A stretch of 64,000 nucleotides of DNA from Allantophomopsis cytisporea (lineage: Eukaryota > Ascomycota > Leotiomycetes > Phacidiales > Phacidiaceae): contig CP103029.1 in assembly GCA_024752435.1 (NCBI GenBank), positions 1,302,001 through 1,366,000 on the forward strand, in the 5' to 3' direction. The position numbers were made by a program, and so were the translations under genes. The notes under the pieces are model-generated. The model saw nothing but the letters and a program-made list of their open reading frames with translations, had not been told where the DNA came from and did not search any database. Position 1 is the stretch's first letter. Each line of letters opens with the position of its first letter. Shown piece by piece: positions 49,358-60,078 of the stretch.

Positions 49358-52130
49358 AGGATTATGGGGGTTGAAGCTAAAACGACATACGACTTGGCGG
49401 AGAAGTGGGATTTACCCGTTCCGCTTGAGCTTGATCATGATGTTGTCTTTCTGGGGAAGACAACTTGGCGTCCTCAGCCATTATCTACTTTGTTGAGGAG
49501 AACGATATTTCAGACGTCAATAACAAGATGAGACGAAGCCATTGATAGCGAGCAGGATCAATGATATGTATGAATAAGGGAGAGGAGGTCGGCAAGTGAA
49601 GGGCTTCTTTTTTTTTTGCTCAGAGCAAAATAAGCAAGATCCATGCTGGTGATCTTGCGCGCCCCGTAAGTACTTATCTGCAACATGGGAGGGGAGAGTA
49701 GGGTAGTGGAGTAACAAGTACTGGTGGATGGCACAATTTTTACTTCACTATCCAACCGTCGGAAGGGGGGCGGACGATTGCATACAGTAGTGAAATGGTA
49801 AGTTGGAAGGCGAAATACGGTGTAGTTTGGGATATGAAAGTAGGGTAATCCACTGTAGTCTGGCAGTTCCAGTCGTAGTATGTACTTACTAGTCCTAGTA
49901 GTGCCACTTGACTTATCCCCGCAAGCGAAGAGGCTTTGGGCGATCATACCCACGGACACGGAAGAAGCACGTATCACATGATTGGCTCAGAGTAGATTGG
50001 CTGTTACGCAGTATAGATTGACTGGGAGCTGGACGGTGTTGAAGTAGAATGTGTACATAGTACAGTAGTAGGTGGTGGACCATCTCGGTAAGCGGAGGAT
50101 AAGGAAACGAAAACATCGGCAATTGCAGGTGGTAGTTATAATAAGAGTGGGAAAGCTCACGACCTTCTCTTACTGTACAGTATCAATTACTTTCCAAGGT
50201 AAGTACGTATATTGGAATCAGTCAACAATCAGCGGCATGCATACGGAGCAACACAAATGTAGGCAGTGGGATACATATTATTAGTAAGTTCAAGTGTGTA
50301 TATACATATGTACCAAGTACTCACAGTCGCCCCCAATCATGCTGCGTAAGGGTATCTATCACTCACTCACTCACTCACTCACTCAGATGCATACATGCCT
50401 CTCACTCCGATTATCCTGTGTCCCTGTCGGTTGCTGCTCAACTCGTCCGAGAATGCCTGAATTATGCATGGGCCTTGCTGGAATTCCTAGGTTTACAGTA
50501 TTGGCACTAGCACTGCCAAGCTACATATGTAGGTACTTACGTAGATGAAGATGTTGCTTATGTTAAGCAGGTGGACATCTCAACATCATTAATTGGCAGA
50601 TTTGAACCCGTTGAGATGAATAGACATCACAAGACAAGACTATCCCGTGTTCATGTCTAGAGCAACTCCGTACTTTAAGTACACACATACAAACGAAAAG
50701 GCAATACATTAGCAATACCATGGAGCGATAGACCGGTCCATTCGATATGTCTCTTTCTCACCTCCATATCTCATCGGTCCTTGTTTGTCTCTGCTCGAGC
50801 CTCATCATAGATAGGCTGAGTGAGAATGGATAAACTCAATATCGAGTCATAAGGCACAGCGGACCCTTACACCCCTGACTTGTGCATATACTCATGTGTC
50901 GTTATCTGACTTAACACGTTCAACATCCTTCAATCGACCCACCATGAGCTGGGTACACTTTCACACTAACGTCTACAGATACAACTTCAAAGACGAAAAT
51001 AGGAAGTTCAAAAGCAAATATCGCCATGATACCATACGTGTGGCTTCCTCGACATGATTTCCTCTCCGCCATGGCTCGGATGTGGCTCCGAGAGCCTCCT
51101 GTGCTTACTTCTGAATATATGAATACGTGGATATGACCGTCGCGAACTCCTGGAGATGCAAAGTGTGTACTCCGCAGAATGACAAAAGCGCGGACTCCAT
51201 TTGTCTCAACTAACCACAGCGACAAGAGACATCTTCACCATATCTCTCCTCTCCAGTCAGTCATATATCCGGCTTCTTACGCTTCCTGACGGAGTTTCAA
51301 AGTTCCCGGTTTCTCGTGGGATCCATAAGAAATTCATGGGTGTCACGGAACTCGGCGTGCCATACGGGAAGAATGAAACAAAAAGCCAACATATTACGCC
51401 ACAGGCCTACGTCCGAGTGTGCATGGATGGGGATTTCCCGGCAGAAACTACAAACTCCCCCATAAGAAGCCCGCAGGAGTAATCTAAAGTTTTGTACTAG
51501 ATTGCAGAGGAAGCAGTACAGGAAGCTGATACGGCACTTACGAAGTTGCATCAACTACCGTGCTCAGATTTAGCATTCGCGTCACTAAGTATGTAATTGA
51601 ATTGAGGTTTGTTTTGTGCCTGCGCTCAAGCCCAAGCCCAAGAGTCCAGCTCTTCCCGTCCAAATATCACACTGCCGAGATTTCGGACCAAACCTTGAAC
51701 TACTGTGTACGCTTTCGTGTCTGGCGGCGGATTTTCTTTGTCCGAACCAGCACCCTCGGCATAACTTCGTACCTATGTTCATGTCAATACAAGGGCGGGC
51801 TCCGTATTAATATGGGTGAGGGGCAGAGACTAGACACCAACACGTTTTCACAGATCGACCTGCATATCAAGACGATACTCTAGAATCCTGGAGTAGAAGC
51901 AATTGTCGACTTCGTTGGCTTCTATGCAGCAGCTGTGGAGGCAGTAGGGCATTCACTCATTCACTCGTTCACCTGCTCACTCACCGTCTTGCTAATTCCC
52001 AGTTTTCTTCATACTCCATAATTATCGATATTGCATAGCGGCACTGCTTAAGCACTTTCGCCAGCTGGAATTTTCCTTGACCGCTACCTATGGACATTGG
52101 ATTTCTTCATTATTGAATATCAACGCTTCT
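49358..52130. other. Intergenic: upstream of the MFS gene and 3' of prefoldin 4
   Basis: About 2.8 kb without a supportable gene. Frames at 51201-51482 and 51560-51883 lack recognisable domains. An (ACTC)n run lies at 50359-50385 and CATTCACT-type repeats near 51950-51985. Confidence 0.5.
50359..50385. repeat. (ACTC)n tetranucleotide microsatellite
   Basis: Between six and seven ACTC units. Non-coding. Confidence 0.9.
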
Positions 52131-52769
52131 CTAAGTCTCGAGATTTATGCTTCTGCCAAAACGCGCATACAGCTCGACCTTCAACTGTGACATTTCCTCC
52201 TTGATAGTGCTCATTTTCTCCTCCAGCTTGGCCACGTCCTCCTCAATCCTTTCCGATGACGTCGAAAGCAGCTCTTGTACCTCTGGTAGCGGCAGCGAAA
52301 TGAATGAATCGCCAATTTGGTATCTGGTCATGGTCAATACAGCTTCCTCAAAGCCTGTAGCACAGCACCGGTGTCCTTACGGGATCAAGTCCTCCTCATC
52401 CGCAAGCTCGAGTTCGTTCGTTACATCGTCGATGTCCTCCTTCTCTTTCTACGACTCAAGCGTCAGCGTAAAGTATGCAAATAACCGTAGAGCGTGACCG
52501 AGTTTATCGTATATCTCAGCGCGTTGGTCTAGCACGTACATGTTTCGCCCGGAGCTCCTCCTCAATGCTGACCTCCTTCGCATGTAGGCGACTGAACTTG
52601 TTGATTTTGTCCTGGTCCTCTCTGCGCACCTCCTGCTCCTCGCCGCCGGCTGCGGCCTCGTCTTCTTTCGATAACTGCAGTGCCCCAGTGGCTGTTAGCT
52701 TCATCTTCTTGTATTACAAATCTCCTCCGCATTGAATAGATTCATTGTACTCACCATGCGACGTTGCAT
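52131..52769 (-). CDS. GIM3: Prefoldin subunit 4
   Basis: Four exons: 52769-52755 (15 nt), 52674-52540, 52448-52381 and 52323-52131. Total 136 residues, the expected size. The tiny first exon encodes MQRRM and joins LSKEDEAA through a GTGAGT...CTGCAG intron with a GCTAAC branch site. This follows the usual start of fungal prefoldin 4. EVRREDQDKINKFSRLH, ELELADEED, YQIGDSFISLPLPEVQELL and LYARFGRSINLE are the family hallmarks. Two coiled-coil helices flank the central beta hairpins. Prefoldin is a cytosolic hexamer that passes unfolded actin and tubulin to the CCT chaperonin. An in-frame ATG lies inside intron 1 (MKLTATGAL), so an annotator could pick a false start there. Confidence 0.92.
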
Positions 52770-53649
52770 CTTGTTGTTTGTGGTGTTGTTAAGCTGTCTG
52801 CTGCCCCGCATAATTATTGTTCACCCATCATAGCCCAATGTCATGTTGCCTAAGGCTGAGACAAGGCTACTATCCGCCGAGGCACATCAATCGTCAGGTA
52901 ATAGAACAACGACACAAATGACATCGCTGAGCTTGAGAAACATATCTTCCTTTTCCTGTTGGCTAGATCTCTAGTACTTATTTATCTGTTAAGCATCTAA
53001 ATTAGAAATTCTGCTAGGCCAGCAAGATTTACTCTCAAATTCTCAAATTCTCTCGAAGTTCTTCATCTATATTGCTAAGTATGAATTTGGTTGTTGTACC
53101 GAATAAAGGATGGCCCAATTCATTGACACAGTCACTCAAAAACATTTGTGGTAGCAATCAGTATCACCTTCTCGGTCACAACCGTATTATTTATTACATA
53201 TCGAATGGAAAAAGTTAAGATTTTAGATAGGTATCCACATCCTGGTGATACATTATACTTCGCGACTTTCGAGAGCAGGCACACCTCAGGATTATTAATG
53301 GACTATGTGGAAGTCCCTAAGTGCGACTTGGTTTGAGTCGACATCTCAATACCGAACACAAAATCCTTTAAAGAAATCGTGCTATCTTAATGAATTATTA
53401 TCGCCAATTGTCTAGGTCGCGAAATTGGACCCAATGAATTAACTTGCTGAGTATGCCCAAGAGAAACCAAGTAGTAGGCGACCAACCTTTTTATTCAGAT
53501 ATGGCCAGACAGTAGAAAAGGCGACATGCATTTAGACCCAAAATGCTCTTGCAACAAGTATTATATATTGTCGTTTGTAAGATTAAACGAAACGAGCAAA
53601 CATATGCTATACGGGTATCCCACCAAACCAATAAAATCATCACCATGGG
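52770..53649. other. Intergenic between prefoldin 4 and F-box gene
   Basis: About 880 bp of AT-rich DNA. The short + frame at 53148-53336 is unsupported. No repeats of note. Confidence 0.5.
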
Positions 53650-55659
53650 TTAAAGAATCAACTTCAATGTCCCAGTCCAATGATAATGGTTTTTAACATC
53701 CATTGAACCCACCTGACCACTTAATCTCTCATACTCCACATCGAAGGCTCTCTTCCCTTGTATCCTGAAATTCCTCAACTCGTCAACAACATCTAACCTC
53801 TGATCCTCTACCTTCACCTCCCTCCCACCTTTATCAGCTGGTCTATCAAAGAACGAAAAGTCCTTCTCCGATTCCCTCATAAATTCATCAGCATCCGGGT
53901 CTTCCGAGACAGAAGCCGCAACTTCGTGCTCGGATATCTTCTCAAATTCAAGCTGCAGAACGCGCAAACCAGGTTTCATCTTCGGGCCACGTCTTGAAGA
54001 CGCACGACAGCGGTCTTCGAGGACAGCAACATGACGGAGGAAGACGATGAGACGCTCGATTGCAAGGCCGAATGTAAAACGTGGGACATGGGTAAGCGTT
54101 AGGTGGTGCAAGTTGGGGATGAAGTGCGGATTAAAGAGGAGATCATCGTTTGCGGTGGAGGTTTCGCAGCGGCGGATAGTCTTAGGAGCGTGCCTATTGA
54201 CTGAAGCTGTTGGGATACCTGTGATAAGACTATGATGAATTCGTAAATATTCGAGGTCGACCAAGCGACCTGGGGCGAGAGTAACTGTTGTTCTGAAGGG
54301 CTCGATAAAAAGATCATTGCCCTGATCTTGTCGTATGGTTCCTACGTCGAGAAGCTGGAGGCGTTGGTTGGCTTCGAGGATTTGTTCGACGCCTTTGCTA
54401 GTGAGTTTGTTGTTAGAAATGTGGAGGTTTGTGAGACCTGTGATACGCGTCAACGGAATTGATGATCCAAGACTGATCATCGGCCCATGGTGTTGGAGTT
54501 CATTTGGATGGTTGTGAAGAAGCCTCATGACTCCATCGGCGTCATCTGGTCGGTAAGCAACTTTTATCAGATCACTTAAGGCTTCTTGTCTTTCATTTGT
54601 ATGATTCTCAATTGCGTGATACACTGGCGGTTCTGCCTGATACCAAGCGGGGTCAAGCGATGAAGACATTTTCGGAGCAGAGCGCCATCTTGGTAGAGCA
54701 ATACGAGCAATCTCAAGCGCGGTCAAGTCCGTCAGATAATTATCACGTATATCTAGACTCCAAATATTAGTTTTCAGGCCTGATAGTACATCTTTCAGAT
54801 CAGCGTCATTCAGATGCAGGCCGCGAAGCTTCAATACGCGCAGATGAGGATGGTTATGATGTGTGAACAAGCCGCGGAAGCCGCTTGTTTTAGATAGATA
54901 CGAAATATCCAAGTAAAGCAAAGAATGGAAATTCTCAGTTCTCATGACTTGAGAGACCGTAAGATCCGTTCGCTGAGCACTGAATAAGATTGGACAGACC
55001 ACCCCATCAGCTGAAGATCTCTGTAAATATGGTGGTGCAACGTTCTCTCCATCACCAGCTTTGTTCGGAGTAGGAGCCGAACGCTCATCCATGCCAACGC
55101 GGGCTGGACTCCAATATGACCCAGGCATTATCTGTTGCGTAGACTTCTGTAAGGACCGCGTTACACCACAGTCCAGTCCGTCTGCGAGAATGAACTTAAG
55201 TGCTGGAAAAGCATCTAACAGGGCATAAAGCAAGGAGGTTTGGTTCCCTTCCGAATCGCGAACGTCCAACGGGTATTCCTCGTCGTGACCCAATGTCCAG
55301 GTTTGCTGACCATCCAGCCGTATTGAGAGCCGAAAATCCAGCGTTGACACCAGCAAGCGTGTCTCATACGAGACATTGGGTATCGAATTGAGGAATCTCG
55401 TGTGGCATCCTGGGACTGTTAATTGGGCTGCCATAAAGTTGAGACCCGGCACACGAGATGACATACTGTGGAGAGACTTGATATCACAATCCAAGGAAGT
55501 CACCTTTGTAGGTTCCGTCCAAAGTATTGGCATAAAGGTCGAGCGCCATTGTTTTGAGACCAAGCAACACCTTGGCAGTATGTTGAATGGGATGTAAGGT
55601 GCAACGAGCTCTAAAACATCTATCCCAGAGTTCGCCTGCTCGTACGTTGGTAGCGACAT
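53650..55659 (-). CDS. F-box/leucine-rich-repeat-like protein
   Basis: An intronless frame of 669 residues from the chosen ATG at 55659 (MSLPTYEQANSGIDVLELV); an earlier in-frame ATG at 55767 would add 36 residues. The F-box-like helix pair is seen at about 14-50 (VLELVAPYIPFNILPRCCLVSKQW...LWTEP). Leucine-rich segments occur near 265-300 (LRVLKLRGLHLNDADLKDVL) and 405-430 (LTNLHISNNKLTSKGVEQIL). The C-terminal part is charged. F-box proteins select substrates for SCF ubiquitin ligases, but many fungal family members have no known target. I chose the internal start because the F-box begins soon after it and the 36-residue extension looks non-conserved; that is a judgement. Confidence 0.75.
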   Translation of the reverse strand: MSLPTYEQANSGIDVLELVAPYIPFNILPRCCLVSKQWRSTFMPILWTEPTKVTSLDCDIKSLHSMSSRVPGLNFMAAQLTVPGCHTRFLNSIPNVSYETRLLVSTLDFRLSIRLDGQQTWTLGHDEEYPLDVRDSEGNQTSLLYALLDAFPALKFILADGLDCGVTRSLQKSTQQIMPGSYWSPARVGMDERSAPTPNKAGDGENVAPPYLQRSSADGVVCPILFSAQRTDLTVSQVMRTENFHSLLYLDISYLSKTSGFRGLFTHHNHPHLRVLKLRGLHLNDADLKDVLSGLKTNIWSLDIRDNYLTDLTALEIARIALPRWRSAPKMSSSLDPAWYQAEPPVYHAIENHTNERQEALSDLIKVAYRPDDADGVMRLLHNHPNELQHHGPMISLGSSIPLTRITGLTNLHISNNKLTSKGVEQILEANQRLQLLDVGTIRQDQGNDLFIEPFRTTVTLAPGRLVDLEYLRIHHSLITGIPTASVNRHAPKTIRRCETSTANDDLLFNPHFIPNLHHLTLTHVPRFTFGLAIERLIVFLRHVAVLEDRCRASSRRGPKMKPGLRVLQLEFEKISEHEVAASVSEDPDADEFMRESEKDFSFFDRPADKGGREVKVEDQRLDVVDELRNFRIQGKRAFDVEYERLSGQVGSMDVKNHYHWTGTLKLIL

Positions 55660-56366
55660 ATCTGATGCCTCATAGACTATAGATACAGCGTAGTGTAGCT
55701 GTGCATGCTTGAGGCTATGCGAGATATATGTGCGATTCTTGGCTAAATATCTGATACAGCCATTCACAACGGTATTGTTTAAAAAAGTTCAATGGCACAT
55801 TTTGATGTACAGTACTGGCTGTGATGCACGTATGGCAGATGTCATCCTCGTGATGTACAACGGGAGATGACATGGTAGCGTAACTGCCCCGTGAGACAGG
55901 CATATGTTCAGGCACCAAGTATTATCATTTATTCTCATCGTCCCACGATCATGTCATCTAATGTACACCAATGGCCTTCATTTTCGATTTGGAAGTAATC
56001 ACTCATGCAGTTCACTCATGCCAGCCACTATCAGAAGATTGCAATTTAATGTACAAAAGTGTCTCTTGCATAGGTACGATGCACACTCAGTTACTCCATT
56101 CAGCTATATAAAGTATTTCCACATACGAAGAAGAAGCGCATTAGCAAAGGTAACGTGCTGGGTATGCCAAAGCACGATGTCCACCCCCTTTCCCAAACTG
56201 CAACCCACCCCCCACTTCCGTCATCACTCTAAGCACGCAAAGAATGGAGCACTATAACAACAAAAATTCAGATACCCTCCGATCATTTGGTAGCGTAAAC
56301 GGCCGTTAAGGAAAGTTCTGAAAATATAATAAAACAAAGGAAGAATTTTGGTTAAGGAAAGTACAG
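55660..56366. other. Intergenic, upstream of the F-box gene
   Basis: Unremarkable DNA. The two upstream in-frame codon stretches of the F-box frame (to 55767) fall here. No other coding signal. Confidence 0.4.
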
Positions 56367-56753
56367 CTACATTGTATGGGAAAAGATCAAAGTGCCATCC
56401 CATCTGAAGCCCCATTTTGTTTTGCTTGTGGAGATGAGAGAATGCAAAGCCTCCTGAATGACGATTAGTAGCAATGGTGTTTCAAAATCGTCCAAGGTGT
56501 CATTGGTACTAGATGACGGTGCCTTTTCGTGGCGAATATGACAGAATGATAGTATGGCGATATGATTGCCATCCAAAGGTACGTAGATACGATTCATTGT
56601 ATGATAGAAAGAGAAATCCCACTCGGACTGGCATGCAGTCATATCGTTAGAGTAAGAAATATTTGGGTTCGTGGTCACATAGAGTAAGTATGTAAAGGCT
56701 TGTGAATGTCGTAGAATCGTTGGAACATTATATCTCTCTTCAAACCTAGACAT
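56367..56753 (-). CDS. Doubtful 128-codon ORF just after the C2H2 gene stop
   Basis: This ATG frame begins 2 nt past the TAG of the zinc-finger gene, on the same strand and in the same frame phase only after a shift. It runs 128 codons. The protein is not low complexity but shows no domain I know. The region is most likely 3' UTR of the C2H2 gene, and a downstream ORF is possible. Evidence for a protein is thin. Confidence 0.2.
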   Translation of the reverse strand: MSRFEERYNVPTILRHSQAFTYLLYVTTNPNISYSNDMTACQSEWDFSFYHTMNRIYVPLDGNHIAILSFCHIRHEKAPSSSTNDTLDDFETPLLLIVIQEALHSLISTSKTKWGFRWDGTLIFSHTM

Positions 56754-56755
56754 GC

Positions 56756-57886
56756 CTAATCATCACCCTCAAGTTCGGTCTTGAGCTTTCGTTGTAAACG
56801 AGCCTCGATCTCGATCTCCTTTGCCGCCTCTGGAAAGTACTCGGTTCTCGATGACTTCTTCTCACTTGGTGGCACTGCATGAAGGGTCGTGTGTTGACGA
56901 AGGTTGTCCGTGCGGTTGAAGACCTTGTTGCAGTATTTGCAAGGGTACTCTCGAGAGTTGCCATGCGTATTTGAGTGACGCTTCAAGTGTTCTTGACGCT
57001 TAAAAGGCCTTGACTTGCATCCTGGATATGTGCATGGGAACTGTCCCTTCTCGATGATACCACCTTCTCTGGATGTCTTCTTGGAAGACTTGCGAATACG
57101 ACCGGATTTCACTGCATCAAATCCTCCAAATCCTCCAAGACCACCAAGATTTCGAATGGCAGCTGTGCGTTCATAAGCAGCAGGAGACAAGGATCGACGA
57201 ACTGATGGGCTAGCCCAAGAGTTGCCACGATGTCTTGGTGGTGATGGTGTGATGAAGTCGCGACAAGGTGACATGTGATGCGAGGCGTGAGAGAACGGAG
57301 AGCTATCGAAGGGAATCCCAAGCTGAGAGTGCGGTGAAGGCATGCCATACATATCATCGTGAAAGGTCTGAGATGGAACAACGAAATCGTGAGCAGGAGA
57401 AGAGTACATCGTTATTGATGAGGCTGGCGAGATGGCATGGTATGGTGTAAATTGGGCTCTCCCATTGTGGTTGGCAGGAAATGATTGTTGGTATATGGAA
57501 TCAACGTATGGGTCAAATTCCATAATGGACTGCTCGTGATAGGTTTTGCATGGTGTTGTCATGAAAATACTGTTGTCTGGTAATACAGATTGAGTGACAG
57601 CAACAATAGTGTTGAATGGATCGTGAGAATCATTGTCGTGTGGAGTTCCAAGCGGAGTTCCTGGCAAAGTCGAGCTCTGGCCAGAGCGGTACTCGAAAGA
57701 TGCACATGATGATCTTCTGTCGGAAGTTGGCGTGGTCAACATGTAACGATCGTGGGCAGAGTAAGGATAAGCTGAACTAAAGGAGCTCTCGGCGGAAGAT
57801 GGACATGATGACGATGGTATGGAGATGTATGAATCTCTTCTATCATCCATTCCCATTTCCTGCATGATAGTGGTTTCTACGAGCAT
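56756..57886 (-). CDS. C2H2 zinc-finger transcription factor
   Basis: Single coding exon, 376 residues, starting at ATG 57886 (MLVETTIMQEMGMDDRR). The frame reaches 57934 only through a TTG. Residues 1-280 are Ser/Pro/His/Tyr-rich and disordered. Two C-terminal fingers are clear: about 283-308 (C-x4-C-x13-H-x3-H, with RQEHLKRH) and 314-336 (C-x2-C-x12-H-x3-H, with NRTDNLRQH). A basic/acidic tail follows. The RQEHLKRH...DNLRQH pairing is common in fungal developmental and stress regulators, including conidiation factors, but I cannot assign a named orthologue. More than 6 kb upstream has no supportable gene, as often seen for regulators with long promoters and leaders. Spliced non-coding 5' exons are likely but not resolved. 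Confidence 0.85.
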   Translation of the reverse strand: MLVETTIMQEMGMDDRRDSYISIPSSSCPSSAESSFSSAYPYSAHDRYMLTTPTSDRRSSCASFEYRSGQSSTLPGTPLGTPHDNDSHDPFNTIVAVTQSVLPDNSIFMTTPCKTYHEQSIMEFDPYVDSIYQQSFPANHNGRAQFTPYHAISPASSITMYSSPAHDFVVPSQTFHDDMYGMPSPHSQLGIPFDSSPFSHASHHMSPCRDFITPSPPRHRGNSWASPSVRRSLSPAAYERTAAIRNLGGLGGFGGFDAVKSGRIRKSSKKTSREGGIIEKGQFPCTYPGCKSRPFKRQEHLKRHSNTHGNSREYPCKYCNKVFNRTDNLRQHTTLHAVPPSEKKSSRTEYFPEAAKEIEIEARLQRKLKTELEGDD

Positions 57887-59718
57887 GATTGTAGCTTTAG
57901 ATATGTGATGCTGTACACTGTTTAATATTAGCAATCATTCTGACTGATTTGGTGTTAATGACGTCTCATACAGATAGTCCCTAATAAAAAGATATGTTGC
58001 TTAGGTTTGATAGAGGAAGGACGAAATGAGAAGGGAATGATGAGATGAATAGATTATTGCTCGGACGACGAGACTATGAAGAGAAGTGAATCTTGCAAAG
58101 AATGGACGAGACTCTGGGAAGTTATGCTCTCAAACGAAAGGCAGAAGACCTCAACTTTATGAGGAATGTCAAGATGGAGACGGGAAGTCTCTATGAACTA
58201 ATATCATATGCTCGGCTTCTATGAGAGGTACTGCCTGCCACTAAGGTTATGGAAGAAAAAGGTAGAGCTTACCTGCTCCGCTAATCTTTTCACAGCAATG
58301 TACGGTCCGCGTGTTCGAGAGTAGACGATAAGTAAGGCTGTCTCCTTGGAATGTGGAACGCGTCGTGATGGTGTTCGCGCCACTGGAGGTAATCCAGGAA
58401 CAACGAGGCTGCGCTTGAGAGACAGAAGATAGAAGTCTAGGTTTTGAGTAAAACTATCACAATCAGCTTTCTATTCTATGCTACACAACCTTTTTTGGGC
58501 GGAAGTTTCCTCACAGAGCCGTTTAAAAGATGGCTTTCCAAAGCAGTATAGCAAGAGTAAGGGATCTCTTAACTACGTCGATGCGCGAGACCGAGCTTGA
58601 TCGGGCGCTACAACTAAGATGTAATAGTCAACCTGAACCAGTTCTCTGGTGGATTGGTCTGGTTTGATGTACCTTGCAGAAGGTCATTGAACCCCTTCGG
58701 AGGGGCGACTTGATGGACTTTATGGACCGAAAGAGTGCACCCCTCGCTTCACGGAGCTTATCCTGCCTCATAGCACTGAATGGCGGCGGAAGAGATGGAA
58801 CAGGCTGGCAGGCTGGCTACAATGCATATGTTTGGTTGTGAGGTTGGTCTGATGCTTGAGACACTTCTTAGGACTCGTTCATGTAAGCCACCACTACTCT
58901 TTTGGGGGTCCCCACCAGATCTGCTAGTACCTGGCGCGGTTGGCTGCGCAAGAATGCTGTGAGAGGTACCAGTAGTCGCAGATGGCTCAAGGACAGAGAG
59001 TAGGGTACGAAGTTACTTCAGCACATCCAGTACAGAGAAAGACTGGAACACCAGCATGCAAAGAGCCCCAGCCATGAGTACTGCATCATCTGCCGCTTCT
59101 ATGATACTATGTTTCTATCTATTGGTTAATGGGACTTTTCAATCAGTGATCAACAGCTAAGGCACGATCATGTCTGATGCATTCTGTTGCATATCGCTGC
59201 ATCTGACCTGCACGACATACCGGCATTGCAGCGCTGATGAGAGAATGAGAGGATGAGAGAGAGAGCTGGGCGGAGGAAAGAAAGCTGCTCCGTAGATACG
59301 ATGTTACTGGGTTGGTTGATTTTGCTTCCTCGGGCCAGCAACCTCGAGATCTGCACAGGGATTCTTGAATATACAGTTCCTACAATACATATTGCACAAC
59401 TACATGCAGCTGCTTTTCAATTTCCATTCGACTCTTTTGCAACGACCGAAAAAGCATGTTGCGGCAAGCGGTCCCCACTTTTGACATTCCTGTATGTGGA
59501 CGCATTGTATGCACCGTGGGTGGTGCTCAAAACCGTTTGTGACACAGGTGGCGCGAACCGTCTTGAGGTTGTCCTTGGCCATGTCGAGAAGCGCTCTCCG
59601 GCATGGGCGTAAAGGGCTTTTTTCTTTTCTTTCTGAACTTATGGGCTTCTTGGAATGTGCAGAAGAGTCCACAGGATGGCCGCGGGTGCGCGTCGATGAA
59701 AATCTTTTTCGGTTTTGC

Positions 59719-59757
59719 CTTTGACTTTGACTTTGACTTTGGCTCCGGCTCCGGCTC
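59719..59757. repeat. (TTTGAC)n followed by (TCCGGC)n
   Basis: About three and a half TTTGAC units then GGCTCC/GGCTCC units. On the minus strand it makes a Ser-Arg/Ser-Gln artefact frame. Confidence 0.8.
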
Positions 59758-60038
59758 TCAAGAAAGGGCACAGTCACTAACTGAGGATCTACACTAATTT
59801 ACCGCACCTTTTGTTCATTCAAAGGTTGGGTGATTACTGCAACAGTTGGGCAAGGCACAACCGGGAACTGCGCACTATGAGATTGTTCGGGCCACATTGG
59901 AGCGCGTCTGCACTGCAATGGGAGCTCTATCGGGAATGGAAATAAAGTAAGGTCTCTTGAGAAAGCCCTGGTTGATCTGGTTGAAAGCCCAAATAGGCAA
60001 AGGTTCACCGGGTAGAGATCTTGGACTTCCTGGGCTTT

Positions 60039-60078
60039 CGATTAGGTCGATTAAGGCGATTAGGGCGATTAGGGACGA
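60039..60078. repeat. 9-bp CGATTAGGG tandem repeat
   Basis: Four 9-base units (CGATTAGGT, CGATTAAGG, CGATTAGGG, CGATTAGGG) at strict 9-bp spacing. They contain TTAGGG but are not a 6-bp telomere array. Confidence 0.85.

Noticed and set aside
60039..60078. Possible interstitial TTAGGG telomere repeat
   Set aside because: The period is 9 bp (CGATTAGGG), so it is an ordinary minisatellite.
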